Shown here in pieces: positions 8,921 through 17,200 of a DNA stretch of 38,699 bases. How positions within the stretch are numbered: the first letter of the stretch is position 1; the number at the start of each line of letters is the position of its first letter. A model generated the notes under the pieces. It was not told the origin of the DNA, did no database searches, and was given only the letters and a program-made list of their open reading frames with translations. This DNA is from Hyphomicrobiales bacterium (lineage in GTDB: Bacteria; Pseudomonadota; Alphaproteobacteria; Rhizobiales; Beijerinckiaceae), in NCBI GenBank assembly GCA_947455455.1, contig CANGOE010000001.1, forward strand, positions 1 through 38,699. The letters run 5' to 3'. The position numbers were made by a program, and so were the translations under genes.

Positions 8921-10219
8921 ATGAATATCCTGATACCATCCACTCTATCGTTGTGGTCCGCAACCTCAACATCGTCACAAGCCTTTCCGGTATTTGAGGG
9001 TGAGCATACTATCGATTTGGTTGTAGTTGGTGGTGGTTTTGCAGGACTTTCTACGGCGCTGCATGCGGCCCGAAAAGGAATGTCCTGCATGCTCCTTGAA
9101 GCACATGAAGTGGGCTTTGGCGGATCTGGGCGGAGTGGCGGGTTGGTGTCAGGGAAATTCCGAGCCTCGTTTCAGGCCGTTATGGCTCAGCATGGACGCG
9201 AAGCAGCCTTGCAGTTGCATGCCTTTGGCAAAAAAGCGGTCGATTGCGTCGAACAGCTTATAAGCGAACACAATATGACAGACGCGTGCTATTCGCGGTC
9301 GGGGTATATCACGGCCGCGCATTCTTCTGCCGCTATGAAGGGACTACAAACGGCCGTGAATTGGCTTGAAATAGAAGCGCTTGATCACTCGTCCAGGCTG
9401 ATTGATGCTGAAGAAACGGCCGCGGCCCTAGGTACGCGCTCTTATCTCGGCGGTGTCTTCAACACCTATGCTGGTCATCTTCACCCACTAAATTATTTGC
9501 GCGGGTTAGCAAGGGCAGCAACCGTAGCGGGCGCCCAAATTTTTGAGCACACACCGGTCCGTTCTATTGAGGAGAACGGTGGATGGGTGACGGTTGTCAC
9601 AGATCAGGGCCGGATCATTGCGAAGCAGGTGTTGATATCAACGGATGCCTATTCAAATCTCACATCTGCTACGAAACGGCTTGCACGCAGCATCGTGCCA
9701 TTCCGCAGCAGCATTATTGCGACTGTTCCTCTGAATAACAATGTTGCCAGCACGATACTGCCGCGGGGTGTCGTTGCTGCCGACACAAAGAGACTTTTGC
9801 GTTGGTACCGCAAAGTTGATAATCGTTTGATTTTCGGTGGCCGTGGTGCATTCGATAAGGATAATTCACCGGCGGCCTTTTCACGGCTTTACAGACAAAT
9901 GCAAGATATTTTTCCGCAAGTCGAAGGGCAGCGGATTGAATATAGTTGGTCCGGTCTCGTCGCCATGACGCTTGATTATCTGCCACATATCGTCCGCCAG
10001 AGTGATCGTGTTATGATTGCAGCGGGGTTTAACGGTAGCGGTGTAGCTGCAGCAACTTATGCCGGCGCTTGTGTAGCCGATCTCTTGACTGGTGTTCAGC
10101 CTCAAATTGGCATTCTCCAGAGCCTTGCTTTTAATCCTATTCCCGCCCGTAGTTTAATTGATCCCGGAGTGCGAATGTTAACAGCCTATTACCAATTTTT
10201 AGACTCATGGAACCTATAA
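8921..10219 (+). CDS. FAD-dependent amino/amine oxidoreductase of the DAO family (PuuB/DadA-like)
   Basis: A 432-residue flavoprotein with the FAD fingerprint VVGGGFAG at residues 35-42 and the DAO-family stretch GFGGSGRSGGLV (residues 66-77 approximately). This stretch is close to the GASGRNGG loop of gamma-glutamylputrescine oxidase and related amine oxidases. The C-terminal part has YSWSGLVAMTLDYLPHI..AAGFNGSGVA, the usual C-terminal FAD contact. Relatives oxidise secondary or primary amines such as sarcosine, glycine, D-amino acids or gamma-glutamylputrescine. The ATG at 8921 follows the HAD stop by nine bases; a TTG at 8915 is less likely. Next to an StcD-like demethylase and a ProC-like reductase it fits the oxidation of an N-methyl or cyclic amine to an imine. 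Confidence 0.87.
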   Translation: MNILIPSTLSLWSATSTSSQAFPVFEGEHTIDLVVVGGGFAGLSTALHAARKGMSCMLLEAHEVGFGGSGRSGGLVSGKFRASFQAVMAQHGREAALQLHAFGKKAVDCVEQLISEHNMTDACYSRSGYITAAHSSAAMKGLQTAVNWLEIEALDHSSRLIDAEETAAALGTRSYLGGVFNTYAGHLHPLNYLRGLARAATVAGAQIFEHTPVRSIEENGGWVTVVTDQGRIIAKQVLISTDAYSNLTSATKRLARSIVPFRSSIIATVPLNNNVASTILPRGVVAADTKRLLRWYRKVDNRLIFGGRGAFDKDNSPAAFSRLYRQMQDIFPQVEGQRIEYSWSGLVAMTLDYLPHIVRQSDRVMIAAGFNGSGVAAATYAGACVADLLTGVQPQIGILQSLAFNPIPARSLIDPGVRMLTAYYQFLDSWNL

Positions 10220-11058
10220 ATATGATAAAATTAAATTATATTAATAACCCTTTTCCAAGAGCCATCGCAATCGCTGGGGCTGGAGTGATGGCAAGAATGT
10301 TTATAAAAGCATTTTCGCAAGTTAGACCGCAACCGCAAATTAAACTATGGTCACGAAATATATCGAATGCTGTCAATATTGCACGCAAAAACAATCATGT
10401 TAAAATTGTTCCTATCGATATATTGTCGCAAGATATAGATGTTGTCATTCTAGCAACGCCATCTACGACTTATAGGACTATAATGCAGTCTATTTCGTCT
10501 ACCCTTGATACACAATCGGTTATAGTAACCCTCTCCAATGCTATTACAATTGCTCAGATCGAAAGCTGCACACAAAACCCTGTTGTGAAGGTCATTCCTA
10601 CAATCGCACATGAATTGAACAGAGGTGTTTCGGTAATTGTCTCCGGTGCGCGTGCCGACGAAACGGCGGTCGCCACTGTTCATGCTATGATGCAGGCCAT
10701 CAGCAAACCGATAATAGTGCCTGAAAGTGACAGTCGTGCTGTTTCCAATCTTGCCGGTTCGGGACTGGCTATTGCTGCTGAATTCGCAAGCCTCTGCGTG
10801 GCCGCAAATGAGGCAGCAACTTCGTCACTTGATCGCAACATGCTAGATTCTATCATAGTTGAGACATTCCGCGCCATCGCTGCATTACATCAAGATGGAC
10901 GATCTCTTGAAGAAATCGTAGCTCAGACGGCAGTGCAAGGCGGTATTACAGAAGCCGCAATATCAATCCTACGCCGCGATGGATCTGGTATTATTAATGA
11001 AATGATGCTGGAAACGTTCCGAAGGCAGGCGATATTGCAAATGCAGAGTGTTTTTTGA
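10207..11058 (+). CDS. ProC-like NAD(P)-dependent imine reductase (pyrroline-5-carboxylate reductase family)
   Basis: A 283-residue protein. The N-terminal Rossmann motif GAGVMA is at residues 24-29, and the C-terminal helical dimerisation domain contains AGSGLAIAAEFASL and QTAVQGGITEAAISIL. These match the ProC pattern GSGPAY... and GGTTEA. ProC reduces 1-pyrroline-5-carboxylate to proline; relatives reduce other cyclic imines or run in reverse. The gene starts inside the end of the previous one (ATG at 10207). An ATG at 10222 is an alternative, and neither has a clear Shine-Dalgarno sequence. It is unusually AT-rich at its start. Overall identity to housekeeping ProC looks low, so I regard it as a specialised relative that works with the neighbouring amine oxidase rather than the biosynthetic enzyme. 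Confidence 0.75.
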   Translation: MEPINMIKLNYINNPFPRAIAIAGAGVMARMFIKAFSQVRPQPQIKLWSRNISNAVNIARKNNHVKIVPIDILSQDIDVVILATPSTTYRTIMQSISSTLDTQSVIVTLSNAITIAQIESCTQNPVVKVIPTIAHELNRGVSVIVSGARADETAVATVHAMMQAISKPIIVPESDSRAVSNLAGSGLAIAAEFASLCVAANEAATSSLDRNMLDSIIVETFRAIAALHQDGRSLEEIVAQTAVQGGITEAAISILRRDGSGIINEMMLETFRRQAILQMQSVF

Positions 11059-11091
11059 GCATGAAGATTTACGAAGTTTGAGGCAAAGATA

Positions 11092-13134
11092 ATGAACAAC
11101 AACGCAGCACGAAATGCTAAAGATCCGCTCTTACAGCCTCTTAAAATCCGTCATTTGACAATACGCAATCGCGTCATGAGTACAAGTCATGCCTGCGGCC
11201 TTGAGGCGGGTGGAATGTTGACCGAAAGATACCAGCGCTATCATGAAGAAAAAGCGAAAGGCGGTATAGGACTAACAATGTTCGGAGGATCTTCCAACAT
11301 AGATATTGATTCGCCTAACATCTTTCGCCAACTGAATGTCGGTACTGATGCAATCATTCCTCAACTTCAGGAATTTTCAGATCGCATACATCGCCATGGT
11401 GCTACCTTAATGGTACAGTTAACGCATCTTGGTCGGCGCGGCGAGCCTTATACTGATCAGTGGCTCCCAACCATTGGGCCGTCCATGATCCGCGAAACCT
11501 TGCACCGCTCCTTTCCGAAGGAGATGGACGAACATGATATCAAGCGCGTTGTCAAAGCATTTGGTGCCGCCGCGCGTCGCTGCAAAGAAGGCGGCCTCGA
11601 TGGCATTGAAGCGCTTGCCGGTGGACATCTGATCGGACAATTTTTATCGAGCAAAACGAACCGGCGTACAGATCGGTTTGGAGGCTCCCTAGAAAACCGA
11701 TGCCGCTTCGTTTTAATGGTGTTGGAAGAAATTCGAAATCAAGTGAAAGATGATTTTATCGTTGGACTACGATACGTTGTCGAAGAAGGCATACCGGAAG
11801 GGATCACTCTAGAAGAAAGCATTAAGATTGCCAATATTCTTGAATGCACTGGCATGCTTGATTTCTTTAATGCAATTTATGGCCGCATGGATACCGAACT
11901 CGCGCTTGCTGTTGATAATATGCCAGGCATGGCTTCACCTATTGCTCCGTGGCTCAAGCCTGTAAGCGAGTTTAAAAAAGCGACAAGTCTGCCCGTTTTT
12001 CATGCAGCACGTATTTCTGATATTTCAACCGCACGCCATGCTATTCGTGAAAGTATGCTGGATATGGTAGCGATGACCCGTGCCCACATTGCCGATCCCC
12101 ACATCGTTAAAAAAATCGAGGCTGGACAGGAAGATCAAATCCGCCCCTGTGTTGGCGCAACGCATTGTCAATCCCCCTCTCGGCCACATTGTCTGCACAA
12201 TCCGGCCACGGGTCGAGAAACGACTTTGTCACATATTATAGCTCCTGCTACGAATATACGCAAAATTGTTGTTGTTGGCGGCGGTCTTGCTGGGCTCGAA
12301 GCAGCGCGCGTCAGCGCTGAACGCGGGCATGAAGTTGTTTTATTTGAGGCGGCGGAACGACTTGGCGGCCAAGTTGTTTTGGGCAGCCGTGCTTCATGGC
12401 GAAAGGATTTAATAGGCATTGTTGATTGGCGCCGCGATCAGCTCGAACGCTTGGACGTTCGTATCGTGATGAACACCTATGCAGACCGCAACATCATTTT
12501 GGCTGAATATCCCAATGTGGTGATTATAGCTACCGGCGGGGTACCAAATATCGACTGGATCGATGGTTCTGAGCACTGTCTAAGCGTATGGGATGTTATC
12601 GGCGCGCCTATTCCGCGCGGCGATGATTTGATCATCTATGATGGTACGGGGCGTCATCCGGCGCCACAGGCAGCTGAAGCAGCACGTTTGGCAGGGCGCA
12701 ATGTCAGCCTGTTTTCGATCGATGGAAGCCTTGGTCAAGAATTAACCTATGCAGAGCGGATCATTTGGAAGAAGAAGATGTATTCGCTTGGAGTGTCTAT
12801 GCGTTTTGACTATGAACTTGTTCAGCTTCGGCAAAAAGGAAACAGGACTTGTGCCGTCTTCCGTAATATGGCGACCCAGGAGATCGTCGAGCACGAAGCC
12901 GATCATATTGTTGTTGAACACGGGACAGAGCCACATGATGAAATTTATAAGGAATTGCGTGGAGAATCACTCAATGACGGCGTCACTGATTTGCATCGTC
13001 TGATTGCCATTGAGCCACAATCGTGGCCAAATGCAACAAATGGATTTGAGCTGTACCGGGTCGGTGATGCGGTTGCTAGCAGAAATGTACATTCAGCAAT
13101 TCTCGATTCGTTGCGGTTATGCTCAGCTTTGTAA
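11092..13134 (+). CDS. StcD-like N-methylproline demethylase family protein (FMN/Fe-S/FAD NADH:flavin oxidoreductase)
   Basis: A 680-residue multidomain flavoenzyme of the trimethylamine dehydrogenase/2,4-dienoyl-CoA reductase family. Residues 1-350 form an Old-Yellow-Enzyme-type TIM barrel with GLDGIEAL..GHLIGQFLS and TDRFGGSLENRCRF. A cysteine segment follows with C353, C359 and C367. From about 390 an FAD domain with VVVGGGLAGLEAA and a nucleotide domain follow. From memory, the closest match is StcD, which removes the methyl group of N-methylproline in stachydrine breakdown. The canonical Fe-S pattern is C-x2-C-x2/3-C-x11/12-C; here the second ligand is Ala356 and the last spacing is short. 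It is the last gene of the train, 33 bases behind the ProC-like gene. The true substrate may be another N-methyl amino acid. Confidence 0.83.
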   Translation: MNNNAARNAKDPLLQPLKIRHLTIRNRVMSTSHACGLEAGGMLTERYQRYHEEKAKGGIGLTMFGGSSNIDIDSPNIFRQLNVGTDAIIPQLQEFSDRIHRHGATLMVQLTHLGRRGEPYTDQWLPTIGPSMIRETLHRSFPKEMDEHDIKRVVKAFGAAARRCKEGGLDGIEALAGGHLIGQFLSSKTNRRTDRFGGSLENRCRFVLMVLEEIRNQVKDDFIVGLRYVVEEGIPEGITLEESIKIANILECTGMLDFFNAIYGRMDTELALAVDNMPGMASPIAPWLKPVSEFKKATSLPVFHAARISDISTARHAIRESMLDMVAMTRAHIADPHIVKKIEAGQEDQIRPCVGATHCQSPSRPHCLHNPATGRETTLSHIIAPATNIRKIVVVGGGLAGLEAARVSAERGHEVVLFEAAERLGGQVVLGSRASWRKDLIGIVDWRRDQLERLDVRIVMNTYADRNIILAEYPNVVIIATGGVPNIDWIDGSEHCLSVWDVIGAPIPRGDDLIIYDGTGRHPAPQAAEAARLAGRNVSLFSIDGSLGQELTYAERIIWKKKMYSLGVSMRFDYELVQLRQKGNRTCAVFRNMATQEIVEHEADHIVVEHGTEPHDEIYKELRGESLNDGVTDLHRLIAIEPQSWPNATNGFELYRVGDAVASRNVHSAILDSLRLCSAL

Positions 13135-13523
13135 CCTCTGATTTTGAATAATAAAAGGGGCTGTCCCAGATAATCTCCTTACATGGTACTTAACCCATTG
13201 TTTTAAAATCGCTAAGATGAACGCTTTTCGCCCCATTGCTCACGGGACACATAATTGAGTGCGGGTTTGTTACTTTTCGAACCAAAAATACGGTTGCGAA
13301 ATGCCGATTGTATTAAAATCACTAACATATTGAAAAATAATGATTTTTGGAGAGTTTACTAAATTGTCTCTAGTCAATGTGAAATGAGACGTAGGCCCTT
13401 TACAGAGCGATTTTGGCTGTGTTGCACATTCTCTAAGGTCAATTCAATTATGCTAAACCCTTTTGAAATCAAAAGGAATTTTGATCATCTATGGGTGCAT
13501 TTGAGAGTTTGCAACATTGTAAC
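13135..13523. other. Gene-free AT-rich island edge with IS-end-like sequences
   Basis: No gene is visible. GGGGCTGTCCCAGATAA (about 13157-13173) looks like the terminal repeat of an insertion sequence. GGCTGTGTTGCACA (about 13423-13436) resembles the ends of IS6-family elements (GGCTCTGTTGCAAA), and an inverse partner TGAGAGTTTGCAACATT (about 13502-13518) faces it. No transposase is left. The stretch sits directly at the 3' end of tRNA-Ser and is where base composition changes, so it is the likely right edge of the island. Confidence 0.4.
13459..13476 (-). terminator. Hairpin downstream of tRNA-Ser, weak terminator candidate
   Basis: CCTTTTGA and TCAAAAGG form a perfect 8-base inverted repeat with two bases between. 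On the minus strand it lies about 50 bases past the CCA end of the tRNA and is followed only by a short T run (GTTTAG). It may end tRNA transcription, or may be part of the inverted-repeat remnant around it. Confidence 0.3.
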
Positions 13524-13613
13524 TGGCGGAGGGAGCGGGATTCGAACCCGCGATACGGTTTCCCGTATACACACTTTCCAGGCGTGCGCCTTCAACCACT
13601 CGGCCACCCCTCC
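13524..13613 (-). tRNA. tRNA-Ser (anticodon GGA), CCA encoded
   Basis: Read on the minus strand, all parts of a class II tRNA are present: acceptor GGAGGGG pairing with TCCCTCC (one G-T), a D arm with GCCGAGTGGTTGAAGGC, an anticodon loop CTGGAAA with anticodon GGA, a long variable arm (TATACGG/CCGTATC), and the T arm GCGGG-TTCGAAT-CCCGC. The discriminator G is followed by an encoded CCA (13524-13526). The gene is intact. Its 3' end faces the AT-rich region to the left, the orientation expected if an element had integrated into the tRNA 3' end and rebuilt it. Confidence 0.97.
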
Positions 13614-14203
13614 GTCTTGGTGCGCGAGGCGCACCGGGGAGTTCTTTGTTCTTCCGTCCACCTGTTGTCCCGCAGATCGTGCTCTGGTCAGGAGCCTGCA
13701 AAGACAGCAAGGGGCCGCTTGCGTGGCACCGGAAAGAGCGCGCACTATAGTCATACAGGGTTCTATGACAAGAGCCTTTGTCGTCAATCCGGCAATTTAT
13801 TCCCGCCGCGGGGGTCTCATGAAGCTCTCAGGGATGATGGAGCCGGACGTTGAAAGGGCGCAAGACGGGGAAGTGGCTTGAGGTTGGGCTGGCGCGCGGG
13901 GGGGCAGGAATAGTCCGCCGACTTGCTCTCCAGCGGGTTTTAAAATTGCCGGGCCAACGGCTTGAACCGTCAAGAGGGAGGTTGGGTCTTTTGATCTTGC
14001 TCCTGCGGTTGGCAGGGGGGCTTTGGGCCAGACAAAACATTGGGTTGTGCGGCTTTTGTGCCGGTTTCAGGACAAGAAGAGGAAGGAAATGAGGTGTTTT
14101 TAGCCTGTTGCAGGATCATAAACATTGAATAAAATGAAAGGGTTAATGAATTTTTTGGGCGTTGGAATCCTTAAGGATCTTTCAGACCGGATTGATTCCG
14201 TTT
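13614..14203. other. GC-rich intergenic stretch upstream of tRNA-Ser and the large repeat protein
   Basis: I see no gene with a plausible start and family resemblance here. The small open frames that cross it, such as 13850-14092, have odd composition (Arg/Gly rich) and no ribosome binding site. It contains the likely tRNA promoter near 13744-13771 on the minus strand. Towards the right it becomes AT-rich (about 14095-14160), which suits an upstream region of the sigma-54 promoter where an activator could bind. Confidence 0.5.
13744..13771 (-). promoter_or_regulatory. Candidate sigma-70 promoter of tRNA-Ser with GC-rich discriminator
   Basis: On the minus strand TTGTCA (13766-13771) and TATAGT (13744-13749) are 16 bases apart. 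The bases after the -10 box are GCGCGC, the GC-rich discriminator typical of stringently controlled stable-RNA promoters. The leader to the tRNA would be about 120 bases, so a closer promoter is not excluded. Confidence 0.5.
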
Positions 14204-14221
14204 TTGGCACAAGACTTGCGA
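14204..14221 (+). promoter_or_regulatory. Sigma-54 (RpoN) promoter
   Basis: TTGGCACAAGACTTGCGA matches the -24/-12 consensus TGGCAC-N5-TTGC. The GG (14206-14207) and GC (14218-14219) are separated by exactly 10 bases. Transcription would start near 14231, with the ATG of the large repeat protein at 14268. Sigma-54 promoters of this kind serve late flagellar, nitrogen and surface-structure genes in alphaproteobacteria. No obvious palindromic activator site was found upstream. Confidence 0.8.
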
Positions 14222-14267
14222 GTCCCGTGGGAGCGTATCAGGCGTAACGGAGACCCGAAGTCAGACG

Positions 14268-17200
14268 ATGACAACCATTTCCAGTGGTGTGAACTCCTAT
14301 CTGGCGACCTATAACACAGCGCAGACCCCTTCGGTCAGCGGCAGCGCCCCTGTGCCTTCCAACAGTGCCTCGCCTGCACAATCATCGGTTTCCGTCTCCT
14401 TGTCGGCCAATAGCATTTCAATGGCCACAACCTATGCGCTGGTCAGTACGCCGTTGAATCCTGCAACATTGGCTGTCACGGGCAATACGTTGACCATCAC
14501 CGAAAGCGTGGCAGGGTCCCTCAATCCGAATGATATCGTGCGGATTTATGACGGCACCAAAGAGGTCACCAACAAATTTTCGGGTTATTCGGCGGCAACC
14601 ACTCCGGCCGGTATCGCGGTGACAACGGCGGGGGTGCTGACGACGACCCCCAATGCTTTGGCCTATAACGGCAAGATTTCGTCCAATCTGTCCTTTACCG
14701 TCAGCAAATATCTCGGTCCTGCGTCCTATGATCCGGAATCGGTCAAATCCAACGTTGTCGTGAAAACGCTGGATACGACACCGCCCATGACCCCGCGCGC
14801 CACCCAAGGCACGGGAGCGTCGAGCCGGATCATCACCCTGACATCGCCTGAACCCAACACCACTGTAGAAATATGGGATGGCGATCCCGCCAGTGGCGGT
14901 GTGCAGGTCTATGGTGCGGGGGCGGCCGATACATTCATGCCGATCGGATTGAACCAGTTCAGCGCCAAATCGGGAGCCTATAATGGCACCGAGAGCCTGA
15001 GCCTGCGTGTCTATTTGCGCGATGCGGCGGGCAATATCTCCCTCCCTTCGGCCTTCATGACCCGTCCGATTGACTCGCTCAACCATTCGGCCAGCGCCAA
15101 TACGGCCGCCTATGTGGCCGCCAGGGATGCAGGGACGCTTGCCAGCTTTACGCCGATCGACATTGTGGACCGGTCGACGGAAATTGTCGGTAATATCGAT
15201 CTCTTGCAGGAAATGGTGGCTGGCGGGTTTGCACCCACCATCAAGCTCAATGATTCACGCCCTGCGGTACTGAATTTGACCGCCACACAGGTGGCCAACA
15301 ATGCCGATGCGTTGAACCTGCTGACCTCGAACCAGACACCGCCGGTGGCTTTTTCCATCGAGGCCAAGGGATCGTTCACCGCCGATCAGATTTTATCCCT
15401 GCCGCCTGCGCTGATCGCCAAGATCAAGACTGTCAGTATCAGTCTGAGTGCGCAGGATGCGGTGGATAATCTGGCCGATATCAACAATTTGTTGGGCACG
15501 GAAACTCTCCGGGTGGGGCAGGTCTCCAAATTCTCGGTCAATATCAGCGATACGGTGCAGGCTGTTCAGGACAATTTCGACCAGATTGCCAATCTGAAAT
15601 CGATCACTTCGATCAGTTTGACCGATCAATTTGTCAATCCGACCGGCAAAACCATTCCTTTGGTGCTCAAGGCCTCGCAGTTGAAATCGACCGAAGTGGC
15701 TCAGGTCAATTTCAAAGCCATTACTGCCGGTGCATCCGATCTCACCCTGACCATTGCCGGCCAGACCTTGACGGTGAAAGCCAATCAGACCCTGACAGCC
15801 AATGAAGTGGCCGATGCCTTTGCCGGGACACCTCCTGCGAATGCCAGCATTGCCACATTGACCGGAACCCTGACGGGCTATCAGGTGACGCGCGGAGCGG
15901 GTTCCGGGGTGGCTTTCAAGAGCACGGTGGTGGGTGACAATGTGGCTGATCTGGCGATCGGCGGCACTGCCAGCCGTTTATTGGCTTCAAAGCCGGGTTT
16001 GACGGTGGCGCAAGGGGGCGTTGATCTGTCGATTGTCAACAAACTCCCCGTTAATTTCGTGGCGCGCATTGTCGAAGCCAAGGCCAAGGATGCGCTGGCC
16101 CTGCAGAAAAACGCCCATGTGGTGGATTTCACGGTTCAGGATACGGTCGATCAGGCTTTGCTCTATGCCAAGACCCTCAACACTCTGCCTAAATCCTTTA
16201 CGCTGACCATCAAGGATACGACGGGCAATCTGGCCGTGCGCACCAACAATATGGGCACGATCACCAAGCCTTATACGCTGGATCTGACCGATGCTAGCGT
16301 CGACAAGATCCTGCAATTCGGCAAGCAGTTGAAAACCGTCAAGACGCAATTCAGCATCAAGGATACGGTTGCCAATGTGCTGGCCAAATCGGCAGATCTG
16401 TCGGCGATCAAATCCAATTTCTCGATTGCCGATGCCAATAATGTGATCAGCAATGACGGTATATCGGTGCTGACCAATTCCGGCATGACGGTGAGCGGCA
16501 TCACATGGGGGGATGCCCAATTTGCCGATGCCAGCAACAATGTGAAACAGATCCTGATCAACAGCCCGATTGATACGATCTACAAGAGCAATGATCCGTC
16601 CACCGCCGGCCATGTCGATGTGCTCAAAAGCATCAGCAAGGTGCTGAGGGTCAATATTCTGGTTGATTCAAATACGACATCCGACCAGATCGATATGCTA
16701 CAAGGCATTTCCGATGTGCCGGGCGTGCCCGTTCTGGCGCCGTCCACCATTGATGCCAATCTGAGCATCAATGGCGTACCCGTTACCATTCCTGCGGGTT
16801 CGGATTTAACGACGATCATGAACACCATCAATACGGCAGTGACGGATTACAACCAGCAGATTGTCGCGCATAATCTGGTGTTGCGGACCCCTGAAAGCCT
16901 TGTCGATATTCACGCCGCCCTGAATGCGGACAGCACAGGCATTGTGCTCTATTCCAATGCGACCTCGGCCATCGAGGTCAAGGACATGTCCAATATTACG
17001 GCCTTTACCGGCCTGAATTTCGGAACGTCGGGCGCGCGCGTCAACGGTGTGCCGATGACCGCCCCAACCGGATCGATCAAAGGCACGATCAGCCTTGACA
17101 GCGGTCTTGTGGCAACCACAACCGCCACATCGGCGCCGACAGTCACGCTCAAGCCGGGACCAATCACGCAGGCCGATGTGAGTTTCACCGCATTGAAATC

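Noticed and set aside
10207-11058. Assignment as the housekeeping proC gene
   Set aside because: Only the fold-level motifs match; the AT-rich island setting and catabolic neighbours favour a specialised imine reductase.
13384-13881. Open frames crossing the tRNA-Ser gene on both strands
   Set aside because: They are incidental frames through a tRNA gene and GC-rich spacer, with no family match.
13850-14092. Arg/Gly-rich frame on the plus strand between the tRNA and the large repeat gene
   Set aside because: No ribosome binding site and low-complexity composition caused by GC skew.
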